From Luidia sarsii (Eukaryota > Echinodermata > Asteroidea > Paxillosida > Luidiidae), in the NCBI GenBank assembly GCA_949987565.1, contig OX465101.1, forward strand, positions 27,727,134 through 27,791,133: a stretch of 64,000 nt of DNA. The letters are read 5' to 3'. Within the stretch, counting starts at the first letter, position 1; each line of letters begins with the position of its first letter. The position numbers were made by a program, and so were the translations under genes. Of this stretch, positions 1-12,013 are shown one piece after another. A model generated the notes under the pieces. That model was not told where the DNA came from, did not search any database, and worked only from the letters and a program-made list of their open reading frames with translations.

Positions 1-1286
1 TCTATTGGTAGCTTGCTGATATATGCTGCTTGCTTTTGCACAGTCCTGTGGTAATTTTGTGGTATATGAAAAGGCAACTTATGGGTCAATAAAGTTATAC
101 TAGTTAGTTAGGTTAAGTGTAATTACATTTTAGTAAAATCTCCAACTGTAGAACCCGGTTCTTCCAAAGAAGTGACAGCACTTTGACAACGATGCAGTTT
201 GGTGAAAGACTGAAGTGAAGGCTAGACTTCTCATTGTTTCTCATTCATTTCGATAGATCGTAAATTCGTAATGCATTTTTACGACCATTGCCGACGTAAG
301 CAACTATACTGGAGAACCAAGGTGATAACTGCTTTCCACAAAACAAGGATGAAATGTTCCAAGAAATCCTCCATAGTACAAACATCAGCTTCCAGGCGAC
401 TGCCCAAATCCCCAATCCCTCCCTCCCTCCCCCTCCCCCAAATCACGAACACCACCCCTCCCCCATTCTCACGGAGATCAACGGAGGAGATGCGAAGGCA
501 AATTGAAGCGGTATAACCCCCACTGAAAGACCACGCGGTCCACCCACCCGCGCCCGGCCGTATCCACTCCGAACCACGGCCAAGGAGAGCTAGACTCAGG
601 TGTCCCGACCATGGACAGTGGCTAACCAGAAATGTCAACTTCTTATCTCGACCAGGAGGAGGGGGAAAACGTGGAACAGACGGGAGGACACACAAACTGC
701 ATCAATACTCCACAAACAAGCAGGGCTGGCCTGCGGTCTTGCGGTTTCGTGAATAGAGGTTTCCCCCAAAAAATCTACCAAGCTGAATGCCCTCACTCAG
801 CCAAACCTAAAGCTCCTTTTCATCTTAGCTCTTAGTTTTTTTTTATGGTCGGGTCCCTTTCACGGGTGTTTGTTCACGGATATGCGGTTACTTCGCTTGT
901 GCAGTGCACACAGTGCAGAAAAATCCGGCACTGTCGAATACGCACTCCATCCCTGGCCCCTGTGTGCGGTCAGTAATGTGTGCGTGGTACACAAGTGGTG
1001 TCAAATGAATCAATGTGGCCCATTAATCTGAACGGGGGGGGGGGGGGGTCTGATGAACATACCTTTACAAGATTGTGTACATGGTAATTTTAAGTTTAAC
1101 AAGGGGCGCAGGAAATGCAGGTTCTACGAATGGTGTACATTACAACTTGTTGCATAATTAATTTATGATCACGTTGATAGTGATACTGTTATGTAGGGCC
1201 TACATCAACGGGAGTAATTATTGAGTTCCCGTGAAGCGATTTGATTTCGGGCCTTTTTAAAGTAAAATACACTATAGACTATACAC
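1..1286. other. No gene recognised; non-coding stretch
   Basis: Open frames here are short and overlap pyrimidine-rich or low-complexity DNA (about 416-475). A run of 15 G lies at 1034-1048. I see no conserved protein motif, RNA gene or repeat family. Confidence 0.5.
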
Positions 1287-1297
1287 GGAGGTTACAC

Positions 1298-1444
1298 ATA
1301 ATACAAAAACAATCAGGAGGGCCTGACGTTTCGATCCTAGTAACAGGACCTTTCGAAAAATGAACGTCATCCTGCCTTTGAAAGTTTGATATTCGCTTTT
1401 TTTGTGTCATTTTAGTCGGTAAGCAGTTTGAAACATTTTTGCAT
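1298..1444 (+). mobile_element. Family A hairpin retroposon, copy A1
   Basis: The left hairpin arm (GGGCCTGACGTTTCGATCC, 1319-1337) is followed by a diverged right arm and the family tail (TTTTAGTCGGTAAGCAGTTTG). The copy is bracketed by a perfect 11-bp direct repeat GGAGGTTACAC at 1287-1297 and 1445-1455. I read this as a target-site duplication, which defines both ends. The right arm has lost the GATCGAAACGTC core. No open frame belongs to it. Confidence 0.75.
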
Positions 1445-1455
1445 GGAGGTTACAC

Positions 1456-1850
1456 GTGTTAACAAGTTTGTTTCACGCACAGCTGGACGGTAACGAGTTC
1501 CAGCTGTTTGTTTACCTGCCTTACTTCATTTTAATTAGTCTTGGTTCAAGACGTTCTTGGTTGAGATACCAAGACTACATTTTGATACGATACAAAATGC
1601 ACCCGCTGACCCGCGATTCTGCGACTACACTACAGCCTAGATCCATGGATAAAGAAAATTCAAACCATCGATGCCCCAGCAAATCGATTATTATTCTATC
1701 CATCCAACCGTCATAATTTTCTGACAATGCAGGCATCAGCTTCAGAGTATAGGGATAGGCTTTATAATGGCCTCCAAATTGGACCGCCGTCTTTCGTAAG
1801 CATGTATGGTCGAACAGTTTCTTGGTAATATTTCTCGACAGTACTCTCTA
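1456..1850. other. No gene recognised
   Basis: Ordinary single-copy-looking DNA. The 86-residue open frame starting here begins in the target duplication of A1 and shows no recognisable domain. Confidence 0.4.
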
Positions 1851-2102
1851 AATGCAAGAGTGAATAATTCACTCTCTCGAGGAGTGCATATCGCCCCAAA
1901 AAGCCAAAACTGCTCAAAAAGAGTGAAAAAACACTGCCAATGATGTGAAAACCGCTCCGAGTCAGAGCGCATGAGGTGAAATCCCACTTTTGTAAGGAGA
2001 GTAGTGTTTTACTCCATTCTAAGCGGTTTTCACATCGTTTACAGTATTTTTTCACTGGTGGCGATTTCACCTCTTTGTGCGTTTGGATTATTCATTCTTT
2101 TC
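1851..2102. repeat. Foldback (inverted-repeat) element E
   Basis: The arms at 1922-1956 and 2022-2056 are reverse complements at 31 of 35 positions. They share AGCGGTTTTCACATC and TTTTTTCACT. Homology continues outward, with gaps, to about 1851 and 2102 (shared GGCGAT and GAATTATTCA-type blocks), leaving a spacer of about 57 bp. The left arm also contains a 17-nt palindrome, GAGTGAATAATTCACTC, at 1858-1874. The structure is typical of a non-autonomous foldback DNA element. No target duplication was identified. Confidence 0.6.
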
Positions 2103-3602
2103 GTATACGGTTCTCTGGCGAATAAACCGATGTTTGGAATGGAATTCATTAGGGCGGGCAACACAAGTCTTATACTAGTGACGACGATGGTGCGCTCTTG
2201 AGATTCTCATACCATGCAATGCATTGCACCGTCCATGGCAGACTGTCCAATGTCCAAGTTTTTGTGTATTGAATTTTTGGTTCTCTCCTCCCCAGCCAAA
2301 ACCTGGCATGGGTTTTCTATATTCACGGCATTGACGAACGAGAATGTTTACAACACTACACACACATACACGTACTATATACAGTGCAGTGCATTATTTA
2401 CATGGCAGAACTGAATACTGAGCAGCATTGCACAGGCCTACGACCTTTCCCAATCACACAACAAAAGTCCTTATAATGCGCAAATTTACCAGTATACTTG
2501 CACGTAAGCGTTAAGCATGCACTGCTCCCATAGTACTTAGTATAGTGCGTGGGCGTGCTACACACAGAGCAGGGGCCATACCAACGCACGCTCTATTGCG
2601 TAAGGAGGCTCGCATACCAACACAGCCAGCCGGAGGCACCAGTTTCCCGCCATACAGCGCACCACGTGACACGCAGAAGCGAACAGGAAGCGCGCGCATA
2701 AACTACAGCTCATAATAATAATGGGCAGCTTTTGTGAATGCACCGAGGGTTGGGCATTGGCTGCTGTCCAACAGGTTTTGTAAAGGATCGGCAGTTCTCT
2801 TTTATACGAATAAGAAAATTAAAGAAAGAGCGCGTAAAGCAGGTGCTGCAATGGAATAGAGAAGCGAGAGAAAGAGAGAGAGAAAAAAGTTTGGACATTT
2901 AAAATTTAAATGGCCCACACGGTTGAAGAACGTACACGTGGTTAACGAACGGCAGATGTTTTTTTTCTTCAAATGGCGTGACTCGCAACTCTGAATTGAC
3001 AATAGCAGTGGACATCAGTAGTTGAGCTGATGAATAACTTGAAGGTGTACACAGATCTCAAGAATTAAAATAATAAATACATAAAAACGAGAAGCCGTTG
3101 GGTCCAGGAGCGTTGGCTCCAGTGTCAAGAAAACAATACGGCACACCTGTTCATATCAGTTTGAAAATCAGATAAATGACTACAACAACAAACCTATACC
3201 AGCGGGCCTCCTGGAATACAATACTCACTGAAAACCAAGTACAGAGTTCGATGGTGTTTACAAAATACTATTGGTGCTCTCGACGTGGTTAGTTTGGTTG
3301 GAGCATGGTGACCTTGCTCTAAGGTATAATGACGGTGCCATACTTAGTGCATTGGCTAGCATGCGCATGCAGAAAGGCCAATAATGCGCACACGACTAAT
3401 TTCGAATCTCAAAACAAAAAGCACACACTTTTCCGTCTTCATAACAGATACTTTATCCATGGCAATATTTATGATTATGCATTCTTTTTAAAGACCAGCC
3501 TGGATTTAAAATAATGTCAAGCCTGTATTTTTTTTCAGATATAGGGCAGGAGCTGTTTGCTACATTTTGTTGGTGTAACGTAAAGACTGGTTTCGAATTT
3601 AG
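2103..3602. other. No gene recognised
   Basis: Non-coding stretch. It holds a GA-rich tract at about 2857-2889 and nothing else I can name. Open frames are short and overlap on both strands. Confidence 0.4.
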
Positions 3603-4200
3603 TTAGCCCATGAAGGTTCCTCCGTGATTAGCCCATGAAGGATTCCCAGTCCATGGTTAGCCCATGGAGGATTCATCCATGGTTAGCCCATGAAGGATTC
3701 CCAGTCAATGGTTAGCCCATGAAGGTTCCTCCATGGTTAGCCCATGAAGGATTCTCAGTCCATGGTTAGCCCATGGAGGATTCATCCATGGTTAGCCCAT
3801 GAAGGATTCCCATTCCATGGTTAGCCCGTGGAGGATTCCTCCATGGTTAGCCCGTGGAGGATTCCCAGTCCATGGTTAGCCCATGAAGGATTCCCAGTCC
3901 ATGGTTAGCCCATGAAGGATTCCCATTCCATGGTTAGCCCGTGGAGGATTCCCAGTCCATGGTTAGCCCATGAAGGATTCCCATTCCATGGTTAGCCCGT
4001 GGAGGATTCCCAGTCCATGGTTAGCCCGTGAAGGATTCCCAGTCCACGGTTAGCCCGTGGATGATTCCCAGTCCATGGTTAGCCCATGAAGGATTCCCAG
4101 TCCATGTTTAGCCCATGGAGGATTTATCCACGGTTAGCCCATGGAGGATTCCCAGTCCATGGTTAGCCCTTGGAGGATTCATCCATGGTTAGCCTACGGA
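3603..4200. repeat. 29-bp minisatellite, about 22 units
   Basis: Twenty-one full units and a partial one, each beginning TTAGCCCATGAAGGATTCCC. The long unit is 29 bp (ending CCAGTCCATGG). A shorter 25-26 bp variant lacks the CCAGT block and reads GGATTCATCCATGG or GGTTCCTCCATGG. GAAGG/GGAGG and CCCATG/CCCGTG variants alternate along the array, so units have diverged and spread in blocks. The array ends where a G-rich run begins at about 4201. Confidence 0.95.
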
Positions 4201-5363
4201 TGGGGGAGGGGGGGGGGGCTAAGTTTGGTCCCCTTTCATCGATTGTAAATTCTTTGGTCTCTATTTTCACTTCAGGTCGTGGGTGGATCATATTTTTACG
4301 AGGCGTTTCAGCCCCCCACCGAAAAAATCGAAGCCAATGGTTTCTGTCAACCCTCTCCCCCAATCTTTACAAACCTATTGCGTAACCGGAGACGACCAAA
4401 GAAGGGGGGAAAAAACCCTTGGAGGCCAGACCGATCAACAACTCGGTTCCACTGTATGCTTTTATCTTTTATGATCCAGTCCCTCAAAAATACACACCGG
4501 GATAAAAAATGGCGATTATGGCATGCAGGCTTGCATGAATGACCGTGAACAAAATAGCTATAGGGTACACTTCTCTACACGGCCTGAAGATTTTTTTTAA
4601 ACCAGAGGGGGATGCGATATGTGAAGCTGATCCCTGGTCATCGATTTGTGGCAAGTCAACCTTTTTTCGGTCACTGCAGGAGGTATTACGTGCCGACGGT
4701 GTTGATCGGACGATCGAAGCTGTCGCCGTGTGTTTTTTGTTCCTGTCACAACTATTGCGTAAGCGGGAACCAATGGATCCATACCGAAGGCCAAATTGTT
4801 GAGCAGTACCCAACGTTCAATCCATCGCCTTCTTTCCATTGTTATCCTAACTATAGTTTACGGGGAAGGGGAGAGAGGGGAGGCGGAGGGGAGAGAGAGG
4901 GGGGGGGCCACGCACAAACCAAAATATGGATTGTTCATCGCGAAAAAAGACACTGCTACACATTTAAAGGGACATTCTCGCGGTCGCTTTCAAAAGCAGC
5001 CGCGGTAAGAATAATCGTTGCCCCTGCATCGAATTTTCGAAACATTTGAAAACTTGATGTGATGGCGGTGCAACATTTTTCCAGCACGGTGTTTTCCAGC
5101 CGCCGCACTGCACGAAATGAAACTTTCTGAAGAACATGCGTTTTGTTGAGTATTGAATTAATTCTCCCAATAATGTGGTTTGCACACTGAGAGAAAGGTA
5201 TATAATGTGTCATCTCTCATTAAAAAAAGTTCATTTAAAAAAACCGTGAGACACTGCATGCCTTTCCCCCACTTGTCCACAATGTTCTGAAGATATGTGG
5301 ATGTATGGTTGGATGGTTATGTAAAGCTATATCTATATCTTCAAGCAGGGGCAGAGAATTAAC
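4201..5363. other. No gene recognised; purine tracts
   Basis: Contains G runs at about 4205-4218 and a GA/G-rich tract at about 4861-4908. Several overlapping open frames of 60-145 codons exist on both strands (4484-5049), but they run through low-complexity DNA and show no recognisable motif. Confidence 0.4.
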
Positions 5364-5376
5364 AAAATAGCTTCAA

Positions 5377-5548
5377 GTTCAATCTCAAAAGTTAGAGGGC
5401 CTGACGTTTCGATCCTAGCAGGACCTTTCTCAAAGGTCCTGCTAAATATAGGATCGAAACGTCAGGCCCTCTAACTTTTGAGATTCATGTATTGCAGGTC
5501 ATTTTAGTCAGTGAGTAGTTTGCATGCAACAGTTTTTGTATTAACTTA
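5377..5548 (+). mobile_element. Family A hairpin retroposon, copy A2 (best intact copy)
   Basis: A hairpin spans 5381-5485. The left arm runs AATCTCAAAAGTTAGAGGGC onward through CCTGACGTTTCGATCC and AGCAGGACC, and the right arm is its reverse complement, with a very short loop. The conserved tail (GGTCATTTTAGTCAGTGAGT, TTTTTGTATTAACTT) follows. The copy is flanked by a perfect 13-bp direct repeat AAAATAGCTTCAA at 5364-5376 and 5549-5561, as expected for target-primed insertion of a retroposon. No coding capacity. There is no poly(A) tail; the end is TTTTTGTATTAACTTA. Confidence 0.85.
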
Positions 5549-5561
5549 AAAATAGCTTCAA

Positions 5562-8500
5562 TAATATTGTCCCGTCGTGACATTATTTTCTTGGGAGTCA
5601 CAGGAAAAATATACTGCAGCAGCTATTTGTTACACTACAGGCGATTCGTTCTCTCGCAATAATTTGTTCACAATCGTATACTGTGTGCTAGTTTATGATA
5701 TTGACACATGGCACATAAAGTAACATGCCCTCACAAATTGAACACCATATAAAGCGCGCTATAATACTTAATATGAGTCGATACTGAGAGCCCGTGCACC
5801 CCAGAAATGTCCGAAACGCTCTGCACTGATGACGCGACAATGTACAGGGCCGGGAGAGGGGAGAAAAAGTACATTCACTCCTTGGGCCGGGGAAAAGAAA
5901 TGTGGGTTTTGTCGAGGATCGCCGAAGACGGCCTAAACCAGGAAATGCCTCCATGTCCAAACTGTGAAACCTGTCAAGCTGAAAGACGAAAGTGCACAGG
6001 TACACAATACGTTCTATCCCCTGCACTGCACGCACGCACGCACTGCGGGCAGTGGTTTTACAGTAGCCTGTCACTTTGTGTCAGATTTACAGGCTGCAAC
6101 TCAAAATAAATAAATAAACAAATTGGAGGATCCGACATTGCCAACGTTTCTTTGTAACCTGCACACAAAAGACCCGAAATAGAATCCCACTAACACATGA
6201 AAACTGCACTGATATAATAGGCCCTAATAGAAATATAAAACCCCCGCCATGCTCAAAGAAATCACTGTGTGGGGTCGGGACGTTCTCGAAATCGAAATTA
6301 AGTCAGTATATTATAATGGAGCAAAAAGACCGTATCAGCGCACGGCCTCTTCGGGGCCCATTGAAAGCCCCATAAAGCTTCACAAACACAAAGGCGACGG
6401 CTCCGGTGGAACCCATGCTGGGTTATCTTTCAATGTCCGTCTCTGCCCGAGATCAAAGCAAATACACGGGCACAGATTGTGCCCAAGCTGCATGGCTATC
6501 TCTGCTCTATATGATCTCTCCAAACATCGAACCGATTTCGGTTCAGCCAAGTTGCGAAACAATCGTGAAGTTTGACCCCCCCCCCTTCCTGGCTTTCCCA
6601 TTCATCCGTTTCTCGGTTCACGGCGGCTATGACTTCATAATTATTTCACGGGCAGCCACGACGATCGCCGTGGTGACTGCATGCAGCACCAATTGTGACC
6701 AAGCCGTAGCCATTGCCTAACGCGGGGTATTTCCGGCTGCGGCAAAATGCCACAGCTTTTTACTAGTTTCATTGCTGCACCCACTCCAACCTGGGCCAGC
6801 TGTGCCGATGTGTATAACGTCCTATAGACCTTTTCCCCGAACACTCATGATCGAGGGGTTCTAAGGAGTTGTCATCGCTTTACTGCTTGAAAGTTGAAGC
6901 ATGGAGCTCCATGGTACAAGTGTATTTATAGGCCTAAGTTTTCAAACGAAACTAATTGGAACGCCCAAGTCAGCTGGGTAAACAATGATCTAACCATCTT
7001 TTGTAATTGACAAGTATCGCTGATGCTATTTCTCCGCTTTGACGATGTCCCGAACAATGAATGTGCTGACTGACAGTATTGTCCCAATAAATATGAACTT
7101 CATTCCTTTTATCCGTACATTTTATTTAAAAATCCTTCGAATTCCATCGCATTGCATTGTTCTCAAGGGAGATTGCTCGTAGACCCCCCCCCCCTTCGCA
7201 AGTTGTGTGGGGGGCAGCGCGCACAAACCAATTGAGCATAGATATAGCCTTGGCGGTCTAACCGCAGAAACAACACCTACGAACAACCGTGTCAGAAACA
7301 GGGGAGCAGGAGGGTTCCACGACAGGAGTGACCATGGAGGTAGAGGAGGGAGTGACAAGCCATTTCGTGTTATTTGGGCAAAAACCACTTGGACCATGAC
7401 GCAGACTCGCGATGTGTAATGTCTAACTGGCCCAAGTTCCCGAATCGGCTGATGTCAAGAAGGCGCCAAAACAGTTCGGTGTCGGGGCGGAAAGTCCCCG
7501 AGAGTTGTTTCTGAGCCTCAGATTTCACAGGCGGTCCGATTCGCTTTGCGTCGATGTTCCAACAATTTTAACAGGTGTATACACTTCTGTTGTGGATGTT
7601 CGGGGTTTTTTTTCTTCTCTCAGATCCGCGGCTGCCGCACACTCGTCACGAACGAAACGCGTAATTGGTCTACGCTCGGTCATGCACGTCTGCAAGTACA
7701 AGCAGAGCATTGCCAACATGGCTCAGTTCAAAACCCTGATGGCAAGTTTAACAATATTTTTTTAATGAGAGTCGGAAAGGATAAGCAATGTGCAGCCAGG
7801 CGCGGAATTTTCAGAAAAAAGTGCTTCCCTTATGCTACCCCAACACCAGCGGTCTGTTGGGTGTTTTTCTTCGGCATATACTGCTTACTCACACTACAAG
7901 GACAACCATGCAAATCTGAAAAAAAAATCAACAGGACCTGGCAGGATCCTAGCAGGACTTTTCACAAAGGTTATAGAATGGAATAAGCGCTTTAGTGTAA
8001 ATTTTGTAAAGGTAAAATACAAATGGCTCTGTCGGAACGAGATGAGGGTCATCCAAAAAGTGTCAGCGCAGAGTCATCGTCACTCCGTATACACGCGATT
8101 AAGCAAGGCTTAGGCTTGATTCCACGAGAGCTACCTGCCAGCAATGATCACCCATTGCCGCCAAATATGCCCCCACAACCCCCCGACCCCGATCCCTATT
8201 GGTATTACCCAGATCATAAGCACACAGCTCCTCGCTCCATGCCCAGATAGCCCTGGTCGTCCGCGGAGAACTCCGAAATCCCCCATCCCCAGACTTCCGC
8301 TCCTGTCTGGTCACCCCTTGTGCCTGGACAATTAAAGCTGGTTCTTCCCTTCGGAATATCAGCTCCAATTTCCCCCTGGCCCGTCCGTTCGATTGCCGTT
8401 GCATGTGCTCTCTCTCTCTCTCTTTCTCTGTCTGACATGGCCCAGAGATTTATGAGAGCCCCTTCTCCCATTTCTTGATACCCCTCCTATCCGGTCGCCC

Positions 8501-9627
8501 ATTTTTAACCGCGTCATCAGTATAAACACGAAGCGTCTCCAGCGTTGACGAAAAAAACAAAACCGGCGGCTCTGTATTTCGTGTTTACATCTTTCAAAAC
8601 TGCGAAGTTGTCAATGGTAATCCGACGCACCTCCGTAAATGGGAGTAACTATAGTATAGATAAGCAGTGTGTCTTGTTTTACCCACGTGACTGTCCACTG
8701 GGTAAAATTACATTGAGTCAATTGAGACATGCTGATTTGTGCCGTGTCATCATGGAAGTGTGGTACCAAGTTGGATAAAGTCGTGACGTCTACTCGTCTT
8801 CCCAAGCAAGAAAACATCCACCCAGACACGACTGAACGGTGCCCTTCACCAGGCGTCGCCAGCCTAACCTGGGGTTTGACAAAATATTTACTGACCAAAA
8901 ATGCTGTAGAAAGGCCTACACCCGTGATACAGCAATTAATTATGTATTTGACGACAATGCATTATTGTTGACAGCCCAGTCGGGCGCGTTGCTAAGTTCA
9001 CATCCACCGCAGCCTTGAGCGCTTGACGCATGGATGCTTGACGTAATCGTACTGGAAACCAGCTCAACGTCACGGATACGGCCGACCAAAGTGAAGAGAT
9101 TAGCGGGGGGAAGCTCAGATTGCTCCGTTGTTTAATGGACGGGCGTCATAAGCTGGCTTTTCATGGGCTGTCAGGAACGAGGATTTGCAAGGAAGGTGGG
9201 AATCGCAATAACGAGGCAAGTTTGCGGTGACACCATTGGAAGTAATCTCTTTGAAGTGCGAGAGTGGCTTTGAGAGTCTGAGAAGATCGAGTTCTATAGC
9301 TGAGCAGACAAGGGCGAGGCTAATCCCGTCTCTATGCCGCACAGACCATGGGTGTTGATTTTCCACTGTGAATTCGAGGCGCAAGTTAGCTTTTACCGAA
9401 GCAACTTATTTGTTCCTTGGTTGACAGCCAACTGCCATATATGGCCTGCTTTGGCTGCCTTACCATTGGCCTAAATCTACTAATTGTGGGCAAAAACTTA
9501 TACCACTTACCAGACCACCCCAATAATGAACCAATTTGAATCTATGCACTTCCAATATCAATATTCACATAATGTATAGGCATACACTACTATAATGGAT
9601 CATAAATTATTATATACAAACTCACAA
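5562..9627. other. No gene recognised
   Basis: Four kilobases with only short open frames. Visible items are a C run near 6577, a C run near 7184-7193, a CT tract at 8407-8432, and a CTCCATGGTACAA motif near 6908 shared with two other places in the window (23.7 and 28.4 kb). CpG is frequent. I see no exon that I can defend. Confidence 0.4.
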
Positions 9628-10165
9628 GCAATACAACAATTTTGGAAACTGCTCACTGACCTTAAAACCCCTACACTACATTGGTCGAGGTCAAAAAATA
9701 GCATCCATACGTTATCTGATCCAACATATGCATGAAATAGCACACTTGTGAAAATTTCATCTCAATCTGCCAACCGGGTCTCGAGAAAATCGTGAAAACC
9801 GCTTCATTTGTTTCGCGAAAATGCTGCATTCAACGCCGAACTGTTCCGAAAAATAGTTTAAGATGAGACGTAAACGATTTCTTTTACTCTTTTCTCCCAA
9901 AATACAACATTTTAGGCAGAAATATTTCAGTGCGAGGTTTCTACTATAACCATCTTCAAACTGTAAATATGTGAACATTTATGTTTTTCGATCTTACCAA
10001 TGTTGTGTAGAGGCTTTAATTACCAAAAGCAAATCTCTAAAATGTAGAGGGCTTGACGTTTCGACGCTACAGCGGGACCATTTCCTCACAGGCAGAATCT
10101 GCCTCTGACTAGTCTGAGAAAGATCCCGCTGGTGCTATAGGATCGAAACGTCTCTCCGTCTGGCA
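9628..10165 (-). mobile_element. Family A copy A3 on minus strand, split by MITE B1
   Basis: Reading the minus strand, the hairpin core (about 10046-10160; GTAGAGGGCTTGACGTTTCG and GGATCGAAACGTC) comes first and the family tail last. The tail is interrupted: AAACTGCTCACTGACC (9646-9661) is separated from TTACCAAAAGCAAATCTC (10020-10037) by MITE B1. Removing B1 plus one TTAA restores the family A order. The hairpin arms are more diverged than in A2, consistent with an older copy. Confidence 0.8.
9666..10015 (+). mobile_element. TTAA-type MITE, family B, copy B1
   Basis: 350 bp between TTAA duplications at 9662-9665 and 10016-10019. Terminal inverted repeats read AACCCCTACACTACATTGGT at the left and ACCAATGTTGTGTAGAGGCT at the right. 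There is no transposase frame. TTAA duplication is known for the piggyBac and Kolobok superfamilies. The purine AG terminus fits Kolobok better than the CCC terminus of piggyBac, but this is an inference. It lies inside family A copy A3. Confidence 0.85.
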
Positions 10166-10540
10166 AACCTCTAAAAAGCATTTGGACTCAAAGGCGTCCG
10201 TGGTTACTTTCTTTTGCAGTGAAAAATGTCCGATTGCAACGCACACAAATGTTTACTTTTGTGGGACTAAATGAACACAATCTATCAAAATGCCGACTTG
10301 ATGCTGACAGCAACTACAGTATATACCAGTCATTTAATGAATCGACACCGCCCCGAGGGAAAAAACAATTACAAATAAAATCTGAGCATTCAAATTCAAA
10401 GAATCCGAACTCCAAAACTGAACCTGACTTCCGCAGGCTTGTCTATAGCTCTTTCTTTCTTTCCACCGAATCCGATTCAGAATTTCGGGCAACGCTTGAA
10501 TCGCCGCCAACAACAAAAAAGGACAGGTCAAAAAAAAACT

Positions 10541-10806
10541 CGTCCTTTTTCGCCCGGAGAAACAAACCCGAGGGTATAGAGAAACGGAAGCGATGGTTCG
10601 ACGGTGCCGGTCGGTGAAAGAGCGTCGCTCGCTCTCCCCCTACGGTCGGTAGCGTCAGGCCTCGGGGGCCAGGGAGGAGGAGGCTGGAGTTGAGGGCACG
10701 CCGTTATGCTCGGTATTATAATGGACGCACGCTCCACGCCTTGCCCTATCGCACCCGCCAGCTTTAATCTACCCCCTCCCCTCCTCCTCCTCCTCCTCCT
10801 CCTCTT
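10541..10806. other. CpG-dense patch with CTC microsatellite
   Basis: More than twenty CpG dinucleotides fall in about 200 bp (10561-10760), against a sparser background, followed by a (CTC)n tract at about 10779-10806. It could be a small CpG island or promoter. An open frame of 132 codons ends in it (10219-10617, plus strand), but its composition is low-complexity Ser/Lys/Arg and I do not call it a gene. Confidence 0.35.
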
Positions 10807-11745
10807 CCCCCTATAGCCTTCCCCTTCCCGACTTCCTGGAAATAAGAACAAACCAGCTCAGTGCGGTACCGACTACTACAGTACAGAGACTTTCAGGAAG
10901 GAAAGAGGGGAGGAGGGGGGAGTTAGGGAGAGTGTTTTTTTTTTTTTTTTCGGTCCCCTCGAAGTCGAATCCGGAAAGAATTGACGGATTTCTGATTCAG
11001 GAACTAATTGTTTTAAAGAGGACTATACCCAAAAAGGGGCTTTATGGCTGAATTATTGATCCTGTATGGTGATAACATCGTGACTTCAATGACGACAAGC
11101 AAATTGTTTTCTTGAGGGGGGGGGGGGGGCAAGGGCAACATGAGGTAACACTTAAGAACAAGCATTGTGCAAGTAAAACTCTGGAATATGATATCTCTGC
11201 CTGACACGGAACTTTACTTTCACGCCCCCCCCCCAAAAAAAAAAAAAATCAAACATTAAACACCGGCATATAAACATGGTGTATTATCAAGTTGTTTCCC
11301 ACATTGTATCATAGAAAATGTAGATTGGATCTACACGGACGTGTCTTCTACTTTGGACAAAGGGGAGTTCACGAAATCTGAATATCAGGAACTATATACA
11401 CATGTGGGGAAAACTGAAACTGTTTGATGGAATTGTAAATGATCATAAATCAATCAGGAGCTAGGCAATAGTTGTTATCACATCTCTCATGGAAATTCGT
11501 CATATGTATGTTGTAATTTTGGTTCACGCCTTGATTTTGCTGAAATGCTTACATGCTATTTCAAAATGCAAAACCTACATTGGAAACCCTATAATAGCGT
11601 TCTGCCTTTGAGAGACAGGTCCATCTCGGATCCAGACGTGGGTTTCTCTGACGTTCATATCTGTCATCGTCATCATGTCGGGACCGTCGTATTAGCGATG
11701 TCACGAGCCATGCACATCTGTATATTAGTCATATTCAGTGTCAGT
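10807..11745. other. No gene recognised; homopolymer tracts
   Basis: Holds a purine tract followed by T16 (10935-10950), a G run near 11106-11118, and a C10A14 junction at 11225-11248. Nothing else was recognised. Confidence 0.45.
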
Positions 11746-11757
11746 AAGAAACGCTCG

Positions 11758-12013
11758 CAACAATTTAGAGGGTCTGATGGTTGAAATTAATTTATTTAGA
11801 GTGTCTTTGCCTTTAAGAAATGTCCTGGATCGAAGCATAACATCATGACCTCTAACTATTGAGATTTAGACCCTATGTATTGCAGGTAATTTTAGTCAGT
11901 GAGCAGTTTGCGACAGTTTTTGTCTCAGTTAGGGTCTATCCTATATTGCTCGAATAATGATACAAAATATCACACCCTCAAAAGGGTCGAGATTAGTTTG
12001 CATATTGGTCAGA
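11758..12013 (+). mobile_element. Family A copy A4 with extended 3' part
   Basis: A degenerate hairpin region (GAGGGTCTGATGG, CCTGGATCGAAGC) is followed by a good tail (GGTAATTTTAGTCAGTGAGC) at about 11885. AAGAAACGCTCG occurs at 11746-11757 and again at 12014-12025, a 12-bp direct repeat that extends to 15 of 16 with neighbouring bases. If this is the target duplication, the copy carries about 80-100 extra bases after the usual end. Confidence 0.6.

Noticed and set aside
3603..4200. CRISPR-like array
   Set aside because: Units are contiguous with no unique spacers, and the context is an animal genome. It is a minisatellite.
5430..5470. GGATCGAAACG in family A as a Pol III B box
   Set aside because: It matches 9 of 11 positions of the consensus, but no A box with proper spacing is visible, and the word is inside the hairpin on both strands.
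5381..5485. microRNA precursor hairpin
   Set aside because: The hairpin is shared by many dispersed copies with target duplications, so it is a repeat. An exapted miRNA cannot be claimed without small-RNA data.
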